Part shown: one piece after another, positions 22,336 to 33,289 of the stretch
Position numbering within the stretch: the stretch's first letter is position 1
Layout: each line of letters opens with the position of its first letter
DNA from: Protopterus annectens
Taxonomy: Eukaryota > Chordata > Ceratodontiformes > Protopteridae
Direction of reading: 5' to 3'
Assembly (NCBI RefSeq): GCF_019279795.1
Contig: NC_056729.1
Span: forward strand, 1,866,904,796 to 1,866,968,795
DNA: 64,000 bases
The notes under the pieces: model-generated
What the model was told of the DNA's origin: nothing
Seen by the model: the letters and a program-made list of their open reading frames with translations, nothing else
Database searches by the model: none
Position numbers and translations under genes: made by a program

Positions 22336-23766
22336 GGTTCATAGGTAGGTACTAGGCTGTTGGCCCTAGGGCCTATATAAGCCTAGCCAAACGGTACCCT
22401 GGCTTTCGCCACCGAAGAAAATTATTTTCCTGTGCCCCTGTCGAGCAGAGCCACAGAAGTGATCTCCAGGGTGAATTTCCTATCTCCCATCCAATCATCA
22501 AGATTTTTCTTGAAGAGTGCTGATGAGGAGCTTTGTTTGATATAGATAGGTAGTTTGTTCCAGAGTATGGGAAGTTTCTGGGACAGGAATCTATCCCTCC
22601 AGCATGTTCTGTTTATTGTGGTGAGAAGGTTTAGGTCCCTAGAGCGTGTAGCTCGGAGGGATTTCTTTACATTGAGCATGTCCAACAGCTCTGGGTTTGA
22701 CATAGCTTTGTATGTTAGGCAGAGATTGCCTCTGAGTAGGCGATATGCGACAGAGTAAAGCTGGTGTTTTTTGAGACGGTCTGTGTAGGGCATCTGTTTG
22801 AGGCTGGTAATCCTCTTTGTGAGGTATTTCTGCTGCCTTTCCAATTGTTGTAGATGTCTTGTGAGGTACATACCAAAAGGGGCTTTGTACTCTATAATGG
22901 GTCTAATGAGTGATGAGTAGAGGGGAACAATGACCTCTTTTTTCCTGGATGAGAAACCTTTTGTGATAAGGTGTGCCACTTAGAAAGATTTCCTGACTAC
23001 TGTGGTGATGTGATTATCAAAGGAGAGGCTACTGTCCACCTGTGTCCCAAGGTCTCTTATCACACTTTCGGTGTTAAGTAGACTACCGCCTATGTGGTAG
23101 TTCATGGGTACAGAGGTTTTTTCCAAATGGGATGACAATGCACTTTCTTTCATTGAGCTTGAGGCCATGACTTTGTCACCAGGCATCTGTCTCAGTGAGG
23201 CCCTTTTGTAGGATGTCCACATCATTAAAAGTTTTGATTATGGCTCCTAGTTTGTAGTCATCTGTGAACTTTGTTAGCTAAAGACCTTCTGTGTTAGCCT
23301 GTACTTCAGAGAAGTAGATACCAAACAGGAGAGGACACAGGACTGACCCCTGTGGTACTCCACTTGTCACTGGTCTGAAGTTGGATTTGGAGTCTAATAC
23401 TTTCACAGTGTGTGTTCTGTCACTGAGCCAGTTGGCAACCCATCTTGTGAAATAGGGATTTATACCTAGTTTAGTGAGTTTATCTATAATTCCAGAGTGG
23501 GGGATGGTGTCGAAAGCCTTGGCGAGATCTAGATAGGCTGTGTGAACCACTTTACCCTCATTTACAGCTTTGGTGACTGCTTCAAAGAAGTCTATCAGGT
23601 TTAGGAGACATGATCTGCCTTTTACAAACCTGAACTGGGTAAGGCCCAGAGTTTGGAGATTACCAATGCCATTGTTTATAAGTTCCATGATGATACGTTC
23701 CATAGCCTTGCAGACCAGGCTCTTCAGGCTAATGGGCGGTAGTTCCCAGGGTCCATGGAGGTATCT
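22336..23766 (-). mobile_element. CR1-like LINE copy 2, 5'-truncated, inserted in the satellite
   Basis: On the minus strand it starts within the NYRP region of RT (near 23745), continues to the C terminus and ends at 22336 with a 3' UTR containing CCTAGTACCTACCTATGAAC. Satellite directly abuts the 3' end. On the 5' side the neighbour is another retroposon tail, not satellite, so the insertion site was complex or later rearranged. Confidence 0.9.
22422..23766 (-). pseudogene. CR1-like reverse transcriptase (copy 2)
   Basis: Minus frame 23278-23703 holds CKAMERIIMELIN-type sequence, FVKGRSCLLNLIDFFEAV, TAYLDLAKAFDTIPHSGI (motif A), RWVANWLSDRTHTVKV and SGVPQGSVLCPLLFGIYF (motif B). A stop at 23278 separates it from KFTDDYKLGA near 23250, where the usual FADD reads FTDD with both aspartates kept. 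The C-terminal frame 22422-22979 carries LIRPIIEYKAPFGMYL, RDLNLLTTINRTCWRDRF and LWNKLPIYIKQS. This is the best-preserved RT palm of the three CR1 copies, but it is split over three frames and lacks the endonuclease and ORF1. Confidence 0.9.
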
Positions 23767-24018
23767 TCATCTTTCTATCTCTCTTCCTTATAACTTGCCA
23801 TATTATATCACATAAACTTTTTTATGTAATTATTAATTTTTATTATCTTGTATAAACTTTTTTTTCTGTAATTGTTAATTTTTATTTATAGAGTTTTGAA
23901 TTTATATCATTTTTGGTGTATGTTGGAGCTTTTCTCTTTGAGTCTCCACTGAAAATGGGCCTTAAGCTCAGTTGGACTAACCCAGTTAACAAATGACAAA
24001 TAAAATAAATAAATAAAA
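23767..24018 (+). mobile_element. 3' tail of a LINE or SINE ending in (AAAT)n
   Basis: An AT-rich lead is followed by GGAGCTTTTCTCTTTGAGTC, AAATGGGCCTTAAGCTCAGT, GGACTAACCCAGTTAACAAA and then (AAATAAAT)n to 24018. The tail matches in order, with substitutions, the 3' tail of the V-SINE at 2441-2520. It is probably a truncated copy of the LINE family whose machinery mobilises that SINE. No coding sequence remains. Confidence 0.6.
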
Positions 24019-24663
24019 GCCAAATCTGAACGTATTTCATACAAAGCCATACAATAAGAATCATCTGAATCTAGCCTTTGATTCATCTGGAGGGTGTTTC
24101 TTCTTTTAAAAAATCATTTTCTGTCAACCTCACTCAGCATGGTAAATAAGACAGGCATCTGGCCATTCAACACCCCACTCCATCTCCAAGCATTTGTACT
24201 CTGGCAGCCAGCTGCTAAGTAAACCCAGCTACTAACGGGCGGCAGCTCTCCCTCTATGCCAGCAGCCTGCTACCAGCAATAACAAATGAACTTTTTGATT
24301 CAAATCAGGATTTTAAGCTCTCTTCATTTTTTTATGTTTTACAACTGTGTTTAAATCACTACTTTATTAAAATGTTTTAGTCTGTATTTATTGCAGTTCA
24401 CGTTCATTATTAATTTCACTTTATGCTGCTATTTTTGTAAAGTTTGTTACAGTAAAACATTACTATAATCCTCAGAGTGCATCTACATTTCTGTTGAAGG
24501 TTAAAGACATACCTGTGATGAATGATTGGTCAAATATATAACCACATCATTAATCATTGATGCCATACGTTGGATCACATCCTTTTATAGCAAGTGTTCA
24601 TTTCTTCAGTGCAGTCTGAATAGTGAACTCCTTCAGAGCAGGAATTTCTGTATCTTTTAGACA
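24019..24663. other. Spacer, no gene
   Basis: AT-rich single-copy-looking sequence with no recognisable coding motif, between the retroposon tail and the palindromic satellite. Confidence 0.5.
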
Positions 24664-25766
24664 GCCACTGTATCTCTTGTTGTGTACTACACAACGGATA
24701 TGGCACTACACAACAAGGGATACAACAAGCTTACAGCTGCTGTATCCCTTGTTGTATACTACACAGCAAGTGATACAACAAGCTTACAGCTGCTGTATCC
24801 CTTGTTGTGTACTACACAGCAAGGGATACAACAAGCTTACAGCTGCTGTATCCCTTGTTGTGTACTACACAATGGATATGGCACTACACAGCAAGGGATA
24901 CAACAAGCTTACAGCTGCTGTATCCCTTGTTGTGTACTACACAGCAAGGGATACAACAAGCTTACAGCTGCTGTATCCCTTGTTGTATACTACACAACGG
25001 ATATGGCACTACACAGCAAGGGATACAACAAGCTTACAGCTGCTGTATCCCTTGTTGTATACTACACAGCAAGGGATGCAACAAGCTTACAGCTGCTGTA
25101 TCTCTTGTTGTGTACTACACAAGGGATATGGCACTACACAGCAAGGGATACAACAAGCTTACAGCTGCTGTATCCCTTGTTGTATACTACACAGCAAGTG
25201 ATACAACAAGCTTACAACTGCTTTATCCCTTGTTGTATACTACACAACGGATATGGCACTACACAACAAGGGATACAACAAGCTTACAGCTGCTGCATCC
25301 CTTGTTGTATACTACACAACGGATATGGCACTACACAACAAGGGATACAACAAGCTTACAGCTGCTGTATCCCTTGTTGTGTACTACACAACGGATATGG
25401 CACTACACAACAAGGGATACAACAAGCTTACAGCTGCTGTATCTCTTGTTGTATACTACACAGCAAGTGATACAACAAGCTTACAGATACTGTATCCCTT
25501 GTTGTGTACTACACAGCAAGGGATACAACAAGCTTACAGCTGCTGTATCCCTTGTTGTGTACTACACAGCAAGGGATACAACAAGCTTACAGCTGCTGTA
25601 TCCCTTGTTGTATACTAGACAGCAAGGGATGCAACAAGCTTACAGCTGCTGTATCCCTTGTTGTATACTACACAGCAAGGGATACAACAAGCTTACAGCT
25701 GCTGTATCCCTTGTTGTATACTACACAGCAAGGGATACAACAAGCTTACAACTGCTGTATCCCTTG
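24664..25766. repeat. Palindromic satellite variant (53- and 72-bp units)
   Basis: Eighteen units, each ending in AACAAGCTTACAGCTGC. Each 53-bp unit contains a near-perfect 37-bp inverted repeat: TGTATCCCTTGTTGTGTA, one central base, then TACACAGCAAGGGATACA. The arms are the satellite motif TATCCCTTGTTGTGTAGTAC facing its own reverse complement. The 72-bp units carry an extra ACGGATATGGCACTACACA in the hairpin loop. The array joins the ordinary head-to-tail satellite without a gap at about 25766. A single strand could fold into serial hairpins, and the duplex into cruciforms. Confidence 0.9.
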
Positions 25767-27726
25767 TTGTGTAGTGCCATTACAATTGCTGTTTCCCTTA
25801 TGTGTAGTGCCAAGTCACTGTATCCCTTATGTTTTGTAGCACCGTTACAGTCACTGTATCCCTTATGTTTTGTAGCACCGTTACAGTCACTGTATCACTT
25901 ATGTGTAGTACCATTACAGTCAACATATCCCTTGTGTTGTGTAGTACCATTACAGTCAACATATCCCATGTGTTACAGAGTACCCTTACAATCACCATAT
26001 CCCTTGTTATATGTAGTAGCATTACAGTCACTTCATCCCTTGTTAAATGTAGTACCATTACAGTTGGTGTATCCCTTGTTATATGCAGTACCATTACAAT
26101 TGCCATATCCCTTTTTATTTGTAGTACCATTACAGTTGCCATATCACTTGTTATGTGTACTACCATTACAGTTGATGTATCCCATGTGTTGTGTAGTGCC
26201 ATTATAGTTAACTTATGCCTTGTGTCACGTAGAGCCGTTGCAGTCACCATCTCCCTTGTGCTGTGTAGTACCATTACAGTCAACATATCCCATGTGTTAC
26301 ATAGCCATATCCCTTGTTATATGTAGCAGCATTACAGTCACTTCATCCCTTGTTAAATGTAACACCATTACAGTCGATGTATCCCTTGTTATGTGCAGTA
26401 CCATTACAATCGCCATATCCCTTATGTGTAGTACTATTACAGTTGCTGTATCCCTTGTGTGGTAGCATTACAGTCACCATATTCCTTATATGTAGTACTA
26501 TTACATTTGCCATATTCCTTGTGTTGTGAAGTGCCATTACAGTCATTGTATCCCTTGTTGTATAGGACCATCTCTTTTTAATGTGTAGTACCATTAGAAT
26601 AGCTGCATTCCTTGTTATGTATTGTACTATTACAGTCACTGTGTCCCTTGTTATGGTAGTACAGGTACAGTCACTATGTCCCTTGTCTTGTGTTGTACCA
26701 GTAGATTAGCTATATCCCTTGTCATGTGTTGTACCATTAGAGTAGCTGTATCCCTTGTAATGTGAAATACCATTATAGTTGCTGTAATCTCTTGTGTTGT
26801 GTAGTACAATTATAATCTCTATATCCCTTGTGTTGTATAGTACCATTACAGTCATAGTATCCCTTGTCATGTGTTGTACCAGTACAGGAGCTGTATCCCT
26901 TGTCATGTGTAATACCACTACAGCGGCTGTACATCTTGTTATGTGTAGTAGCATTACAGTTACTGTATCTCTTATGTGTAGTACCAGTCCAGCAGCTGTA
27001 TCCCTTATGTGTAGTACCATTACAGCGGCTGTATCCCTTATGTGTAGTACCATTACAGCGGCTGTATCCCTTATGTGTAGTACCATTACAGTGGCTGTAT
27101 CCCTTATGTGTAGTACCATTACAGTCACTGTGTCCCTTGCTATGTGTAGTACCATTACAGCGGCTGTATCCCTTATGTGTAGTACCATTACAGCGGCTGT
27201 ATCCCTCATGTGTAGTACCATTACAGTGGCTGTATCCCTTATGTGTCGTACCATTACAGTCACTGTGTCCCTTGCTATGTGTAGTACCATTACAGTTGCT
27301 GTATCCCTTATGTGTAGTACCATTACAATCGTTGTGTCCCTCGTGTTGTTTAGTACCATTACAGTCACCGTATCAGTTGTTCAGGAACATTAGAGTCACT
27401 GAATCCCTTGTGTTGTGTAGTACCATTACAATCACCATAAACCTTGTGTTGTTTAGTACTATTACACTCACCGTATCCCTCATGTTGTGTAGTACCATTA
27501 AAGTCAGTGTTTCCCTTGTGTTGTGTAGTACCATTACTGTCACCATATCCCTTGTTCAGGAACATTAGAGTCACTGAATCCCCTGTGTTGTGTAATACCA
27601 TTACAGTCACCGTATCCCTTGTTCAGGAACATTAGAGTAATTGAATCCCTTGTGTTTTGTAGTACCATTACAGTCACTATATACCTTGTGTTGTTTACTA
27701 CCATTAAACTCACCGTATCCTTCATG
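25767..27726. repeat. 33/36-bp satellite, block 2
   Basis: Roughly 55-60 monomers of the same family as block 1, mixed 33 and 36 bp. A run at about 26990-27330 is almost pure 33-bp monomers with GCGGCTGTATCCC. At 27368-27640 a monomer variant with GTTCAGGAACATTAGAGTCA recurs three times, so larger repeat periods exist here too. The block is cut at 27726 by DIRS copy B and resumes at 33290. Confidence 0.92.
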
Positions 27727-27880
27727 ATGTTCATCGTGTTTCACTGTTGCAGTCATTACATTTGGGTTATCCTGCTGGCAGGCTACCCACAGTCGGCCTG
27801 AATTCCAAAGTCCTGGTCCGGCATCGGTTGCTGTCGCCTCTTCCCTGACGTCAGTGCGCCAGGTGTATAAAAGATGCAGC
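27727..27880 (+). repeat. Left ITR of DIRS copy B
   Basis: Carries GTCGGCCTGAATTCCAAAGT, GGTTGCTGTCGCCTCTTCCC and TGACGTCAGTGCGCCAG, each found inverted at 33120-33215. The outermost ~45 bases (GATGTTCATCGTGTTTCACT) match the first half of the ICR as complement. Confidence 0.9.
27846..27872 (+). promoter_or_regulatory. CRE-like site plus TATA box in the left ITR of copy B
   Basis: A full palindromic TGACGTCA (27846-27853) lies 12 bases before TATAAAA (27866-27872), about 175 bases upstream of the Gag ATG (28047). The spacing suits a core promoter for a full-length transcript. TGACGTCA is the consensus bound by CREB/ATF proteins; that this one is bound is inference. The same pair exists inverted in the right ITR (TTTTATA 33113-33119 and TGACGTCA 33133-33140). 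Confidence 0.5.
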
Positions 27881-28046
27881 TGATGCCATTTTCTTCAGTC
27901 TTTCTTGCTGTGCGATGCCCAAAGCAAAAGCAGTTCGCAAGTGCCGGTTGGCCGACTCCTGAGATCTTCAAAATCGAATTTCAGATCAGAAGTCTTCATT
28001 AAAGCTAAGTACCCCATTGGGGAACCTTTTTTCTTGCTCCAGACTG

Positions 28047-29853
28047 ATGTCAGAAAAAGTTAACAATTGTATTTCTTGTGGGAAGCAAATACCTCATAAG
28101 GATTTTCACTCTTACTGTATTCCTTGCCTAGGCCCTGACCACGGCGTTGCTTGTTGTCGGTTTTGTGCTAGATTTAACCAATGCACTATAAAGCATCGGT
28201 ACATTTTACCTTTCATTACTTTGGCCGAAGATTCAATTATATAATGCCGTTGAAACAACCGATGACCGGAGTTTCTAAAAAACGCAAGGATAAAGACAAG
28301 GACAGGCATCCGAGGTCCAAAACCGACGATGAGGCTTCTGCTAAGCTAGTCGTCGGTTCGCCGGTTCTCAGTGAGGCACATTTGCAGCCCCTGACGCCTG
28401 CTACCTCAGAGCCGCAGGCCACTTCCGACTCCCACGTGGAGCTGACTGGGCTTCTGGAAACTGAAGGTTTTGGATCCTTGGAAACTATTCCCTCAGATGG
28501 GTCCGGAGCCGCTGTGCAGGCATCCGGCTTCTGAGGGTGTTTTCAGACCAACTCAGTTATATGTAAAGCCATCATCAGCTTCTAAACCAAAGACTAAAGC
28601 AGCTGTAAAGACAAAGAAACAAGTACAGCATTCTCCAGGACAGGCTTCCATGCCTAAAAAACAAATGCTCAAAATGGCCAAAGACCTTATTACTTTGATC
28701 AGAGGTTCCCATCCCCCTCCTGATAAGAGGCCTAGGCAAGAGACAGAATATGAATTTTCAGATTAGGTTTCCATTTCCTCTGATTCTTCCTCTGAACAGG
28801 AATACTGTCTTCCTCCCTATGAGGATTCTGATGCTGAAGAATCTATTCCTTCAGCCTCTCCTCCTGAAGACTTCTCCTTTGGGGAAACCCTGCATATCAT
28901 GAGGGAACACTTTCATTGGGAGAGTCAGGATTACTCAGAATCTAAGAAAAGGCTCAGAGATTTCCTTTTACTTCCTCAGCACAGGCCCCTTGCTATTTCT
29001 CCCTGTTATGGACATTGTAGATGATGTTTTTTTGGAGTCCGGCCTGTCTCTAGACTCTATACCCCCTGCACCGGTAAAGCCTGACAGATACTACATGTCC
29101 CAGATTCCCATAACTTTCTATATAAAAACCCTGCTGCTGACCCAGAAACCATATCTCAGGGTCCTAAGGGTGTCAAAGCTTCCACTGCTAAAAACCCTGT
29201 CCCTTTGGATAGAGATTCAAGAGCACTGGACAGATGGGGGACAAAGTTTACACTTCTGCTACTTTGGCTGTGAGGACCTTAAATTGTCAATTTCATATGC
29301 TTAAATATCAGCAATACTTAATGTCACTATTAAAACAGAAAATGTTGTCTAGCTCTGAATGTACAGAAAACAAGGAAATGCAGGATTTATTGCATGCAGC
29401 TGAACAAGTGGGAAAACTTACTTTGCAATGTGGTTTTGATTCTTTGGATGCCTCTTGTAGGGCCGCTGTTACAGGTTCTGTGATTAGGAGGCATGCTTGG
29501 TTAAAGGAACAGAATCTGCCTGATCATGTTAAAGAAAAATTATTAGATGCTCCATTACAGCATGATACTTTGTTTGTGTTAAGGCAGAAGAGGTGTTGAA
29601 GAAAATGGAAGATAAAGCGAAATCTATGCAGACAGTTAAGGATTTCTTACAGGTACAGCCACCCAGATTTAGTAGGAACTGGCCTTCAAAAAATTGGTCG
29701 TTTCCAGTGTTAGGCAGGCCAAAAAGAGGCAGATACAGACGTCCTAGAGGCAGATCCCAGCCCCAAGGCTCATACAGGCCTAAACAATGGGGTGCTTCTA
29801 CTTCCAAAAGCGGAGAAGACAAATCTCAACCTTATAGGAAACAGTCCCAATGA
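28047..29853 (+). pseudogene. DIRS copy B Gag-like ORF (several frameshifts)
   Basis: ATG 28047 starts MSEKVNNCISCGKQIPHKDF, and the Cys/His array continues HSYCIPCLGPDHG and CCRFC. The first frame stops at 28244. Lysine-rich KKRKDKDKDRHPRSK, acidic EDFSFGETLHIMREHF (about 28865-28915) and the C-terminal domain (TSATLAVRTLNCQFHMLKYQ, RAAVTGSVIRRHAWLKEQ, 29234-29599) lie in other frames. A basic tail rich in RGRY and RGR (29700-29770) ends at 29853. At least four frame changes or stops are needed to follow the protein. Confidence 0.82.
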
Positions 29854-30990
29854 CTTTCCACTACCAGTACCAAGCACTTACCGTTTGGAAGCTCCCTTAG
29901 GGGGAAAACTAGCACTTTTTTCAAAAAACTGGCACATGATCACCCAGGACAAATGGGTCTTGAATATAGTGTCTCAGGGCTACAAGTTCCACTTTCACAC
30001 CCTGCCAAAGGCAAGAGGCATGCCAGACCTGCCACACAATCAATGGGCAGAGGCACAAAAACAAGTTTCATCCCTCATGGAGATGGGGGCCATTCAGCGA
30101 GTACCACTGCAGGAGCAGGGACAAGGATTTTACTCATGACTTTTCTTGGTGCCCAGAAAGGACAAAGCCTGGAGGCCAGTACTGGACCTGTCTATTCTAA
30201 ACACTTTTCTGGATGTTCCAAAATTCAAAATGTTGACTCTGCAGTGACTTCTGCCCATGCTGGCAAGAAGGCTTGGCTTGTAACTTTGGACCTAAAAGAG
30301 GCATACCTGCATGTCCCAATCAGACAATCTTGCAGAAGATACCTCAGATTCATAGCTGGCTCAATGCACTACCAATTCTCTGCACTGCCCTTTGGCTTAT
30401 CTACTGCGCCCGGGGTCTTCACAAAATGCCTGGCACCATTAATTGCTTTTTGCAGACAGAGGAATTCAAATATATCCCTACTTGGACAACTGCCTTATTC
30501 GAGCAGAGAACAAGGACATTTTACTAAATCATCTGGCGTTTGTAAAAAGATTGCTAATTTGCCTAGGGTGCACAGTAAACGAAAAGAAATCAAAGCTAGT
30601 ACCCTCACATGAGATAATATTCCTGGCTGCAAGCTTAAATACAACTGCCCAGATGGCTTATTTCACGCCAGACAAACAAAGGCAACTGACTTCTTACTTC
30701 GAAATGTTGGCAGCAAAACCCAGTTATCTGCAAGAAAAATTCTGCAGGCTTTGGGCTTCATGGCATCCTGCATTATGTTAATTCCATATGCAAGACTGCA
30801 TATGAGGAAACTACAATGGTATCTAAAAAGTGTTTGGACTCAACATTGCCACAGCCTGGAAAAATTAATTTCACTCATTCCCTGCCTGCAACAGGAGTTT
30901 TGATGGTGGGCACAGGCCTGTCACCACAACAAGGGACAGCCTTTCACCTTACCCACTGCCAGGCAGACAATAACAACAGATCCATCAGAT
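29850..30990 (+). pseudogene. DIRS copy B reverse transcriptase with YLDN active site
   Basis: Begins with LSKNWHMITQD-type sequence and KWVLNIVSQGYKFHF, then AIQRVPLQEQGQGFYS followed by a TGA (30137-30139) and LFLVPRKDKAWRPVLDLSIL. Motif A is intact as VTLDLKEAYLHVPI (about 30280-30320), and HYQFSALPFGLSTAPGVFTK follows. The catalytic box reads YLDN at 30479-30490 instead of YLDD, replacing an aspartate that coordinates metal. Frameshifts occur near 30130-30250 and 30470. Copies A and C keep YLDD. Confidence 0.88.
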
Positions 30991-31755
30991 TATGCCTGGG
31001 GGGCCCACATGGCAGGAAAATGTATTCAGGGCACATGGCCCACAAGCCAAATGCATCTTCATATCAATCTAAAAGAAATGCTGGCTGTCCAAAATGCACT
31101 GACAGCTTTCAAGGATCTGCTTCATCCAGGGCAACTGCTGATAAAGACTGACAATACTGCAGTCATGTGGTACATAAACAAGCAGCGAGGCACGCATTCC
31201 TACCCCCTCTGCAGACAAGCCATGATTTTGTGGAACACAGCCGTGACTTATCAAGTGCACCTGCAAGCACAATTCCTGCCAGAAAAGACAAATACTCTGG
31301 CAGACGAACTAAGTAGAAATCTCATGGATCCTCACGAGTGGAAACTAGATCCACAAATCTTCAGCATAATAACAAGGAAATGGGGATGCCCAGACATAGA
31401 TCTATTTGCCTCCCCTCACAACTGCCAACTACAGAGATTATGCACAAGGACTTATCACAAGCTAGCATGGAAAGTGGATGCTCTATCATTCAGCTGGAAA
31501 AAACATTCAGTATATGCCTTTCCTCCACTGCCTCTCCTCCCCAAAGTGCTCCTAAAGGTCAGACAAGAGAAACCAAAAATGATTCCGATTGCCCCAGACT
31601 GGCCATGCCAGCACTGGTACCCAATCCTAAAGAGCTTGTCTCAAGGCCCAGCCTGGACATTGCCTCATATTCCTTATTTACTGACACAACAGAACAATCA
31701 GATACTGCACAGCCAACTCAAAACTTTAAATCTGGCTGCATGGCGGATAATGTAG
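30960..31755 (+). pseudogene. DIRS copy B RNase H and downstream conserved region
   Basis: PSDYAWGAHMAGK (first Asp, near 30980), INLKEMLAV (Glu), IKTDNTAVMWYINKQ (Asp) and TNTLADELSR (Asp) give a complete RNase H acidic quartet in one open frame from 31009 to 31755. RNase H would remove the RNA strand after cDNA synthesis. The conserved DIRS tail follows: KWGCPDIDLFASPHN, VYAFPPLPLLPK and MIPIAPDWPCQHWYP. It is linked to RT only through a frameshift near 30780-30950. Confidence 0.88.
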
Positions 31756-32697
31756 CCATTCAGAGCACACCTCTCTCCAAAGCAGTTATGGATGTTATTT
31801 GGGAGGCCAGGAGGCCCAGCACCAGAAAATCATATGCAGAAAAGTGGAAGAGATTCTGTGCTTGGAACCCAGGCACAAGAAATTGACATGCTTGTACCTA
31901 ATATTCCTCTGATTTTACAATACCTAACTGAGATGTTGGACAAAGGCCTATCCTTTTCATCAATTAAAATTCATGCCTCTGCCATTTCAGCCCATTACAA
32001 TATGGACCCACCTATTTTTTCACATCCACTACTAAGGCAGTACCTCAGAGGGGCCAAAAACATAAGACCACCAAGAAGAGCACCAATACCTGCATGGGAC
32101 CTCAACTTTGTCTTGGAAAAACTCACACTGCCTCCTTTTGAGCCAGGCAATACAGCTGAGCTAAAATTCTTATCATGGAAAACAGCTCTGCTCTTAGCAA
32201 TAACTTCAGCAAGGAGAGTCTCAGAGTTACAGGTACTAATGGCGGTTGAACCTTTTATAATTTTCCATCTGAACAGGGTTTCTCTGAGGACAAACCCAAC
32301 ATTTATGCCTCTTAATCAAACAATTCACTTGCCTACCTTTTATCCAAGCCCACAGAATAAGGGGGAGAGACTTCTACATTCTTTGGACATACAGAGACAG
32401 CTACGCTTCTACTTGGACAAAACTAAAGCTTTTAGAAAATCTGAGCAACTCTTAGTGGCATATGCTGCAGGATCTCAAGGAAAAGCTATCTCAATGCAGA
32501 CTATTTCCAAGTGGATAGCCCAGTGCATTAGTTTCTGTTATTCTCACCATGGCAAATCAGTGCCTAAGGGCATCAGGCCGCACTCAACCAGAGCAGCAGC
32601 TACTTCAGCAGCCTTCCTCAGAGGAGTACCAATGAAGGACATTTTGGAAGCTGCAACTTGGACTTCAGTGCACACCTTCACTAAGCACTATCACTAA
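31755..32697 (+). pseudogene. DIRS copy B tyrosine recombinase, nearly intact
   Basis: The N-terminal helix region (VIWEARRPSTRKSYAEKWKR) sits in one frame to about 31870. A single frameshift leads into a continuous 31890-32697 frame: ITSARRVSELQVL (first catalytic Arg), HSLDIQRQLRFYLDK, HSTRAAATSAAF (H-x-x-R, 32581-32592), EAATWTSVHTF and FTKHY with the nucleophile Tyr at 32689-32691. TAA at 32695-32697 falls two codons after that tyrosine. In copies A and C about 20 more residues follow, so the extreme C terminus is lost. All recognisable catalytic residues are present, which makes this the best-preserved enzyme in the window. Confidence 0.9.
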
Positions 32698-32802
32698 CCT
32701 CTTTACTCTAAATCCAGGGCAGGCTTTGCCACTGCAGTTCTGCAGGGCCACATAGCCACTCCTAATTCCATTTAGGCCCAGCCACCCAACCTCAGCTTTG
32801 GG

Positions 32803-32906
32803 ATTCAACCCAAGTGTAATGACTGCAACACTGAAACACGATGAACATAGTGCAGTTGTGTACCTACCATAAATGTAGATGTTCAAGTGTATTCACTGTT
32901 GCAGTC
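32803..32906 (+). repeat. ICR of DIRS copy B
   Basis: The first half (CCCAAGTGTAATGACTGCAA, then GAAACACGATGAACAT) is the complement of the left end. The second half (CAGTTGTGTACCTACCATAA, then TGTATTCACTGTTGCAGT) is the complement of the right end at 33234-33289. The junction at about 32845-32850 defines the element tips. Confidence 0.88.
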
Positions 32907-33109
32907 CAGGCTACCCACCCACCATCCTCCTTATCTTTGCTGGACTTTCTGTACTTCTCTATTCTATACAACCTATGTGGTGTATTTGCTTGTAGAGGAA
33001 GGAAAAGTTGTTTTTTATGTATGCGTGCTTACTGGCATAATTTAGCCTACCATTTTAGGGGCAGCTGACATCTGGGGCAAGAAAAACTGAAGAAAATGTC
33101 GTTTGCTGA

Positions 33110-33289
33110 ATCTTTTATACCCCCTGGCGCACTGACGTCAGGGAAGAGGCGACAGCAACCGACGCCGGACCAGGACTTTGGAATTCAGGCCGACTGCGGG
33201 TAGCCTGCCAGCAGGATAACCCAAGTGTAATGACTGCAGCAGTGAATACACTCGAACATCTACATTTATGGGAAGTACACAACTGTACT
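33110..33289 (-). repeat. Right ITR of DIRS copy B
   Basis: Inverted copy of the left ITR, including TGACGTCA and an inverted TATA box, followed by a right-end-specific stretch (AATACACTCGAACATCTACA) that ends CACAACTG at about 33285. Satellite resumes immediately. Confidence 0.9.

Larger units (their letters stand above)
27727..33289 (+). mobile_element. DIRS-type retrotransposon, copy B, inserted in satellite
   Basis: About 5.6 kb with inverted terminal repeats (27727-27880 and 33110-33289) and an ICR at 32803-32906 complementary to both ends. Satellite flanks it on both sides: left TATCCTT, right TTATGTAGTACC, which together restore a monomer. The gene order is Gag, RT, RNase H, then tyrosine recombinase. 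The recombinase is nearly intact, but RT carries a catalytic change (YLDN) and several frameshifts. Confidence 0.93.

Noticed and set aside
24807-26207. Plus-strand 466-codon frame (TTSLQLLYPLL repeats)
   Set aside because: It runs from the palindromic array into ordinary satellite, and its composition is explained entirely by the repeat.
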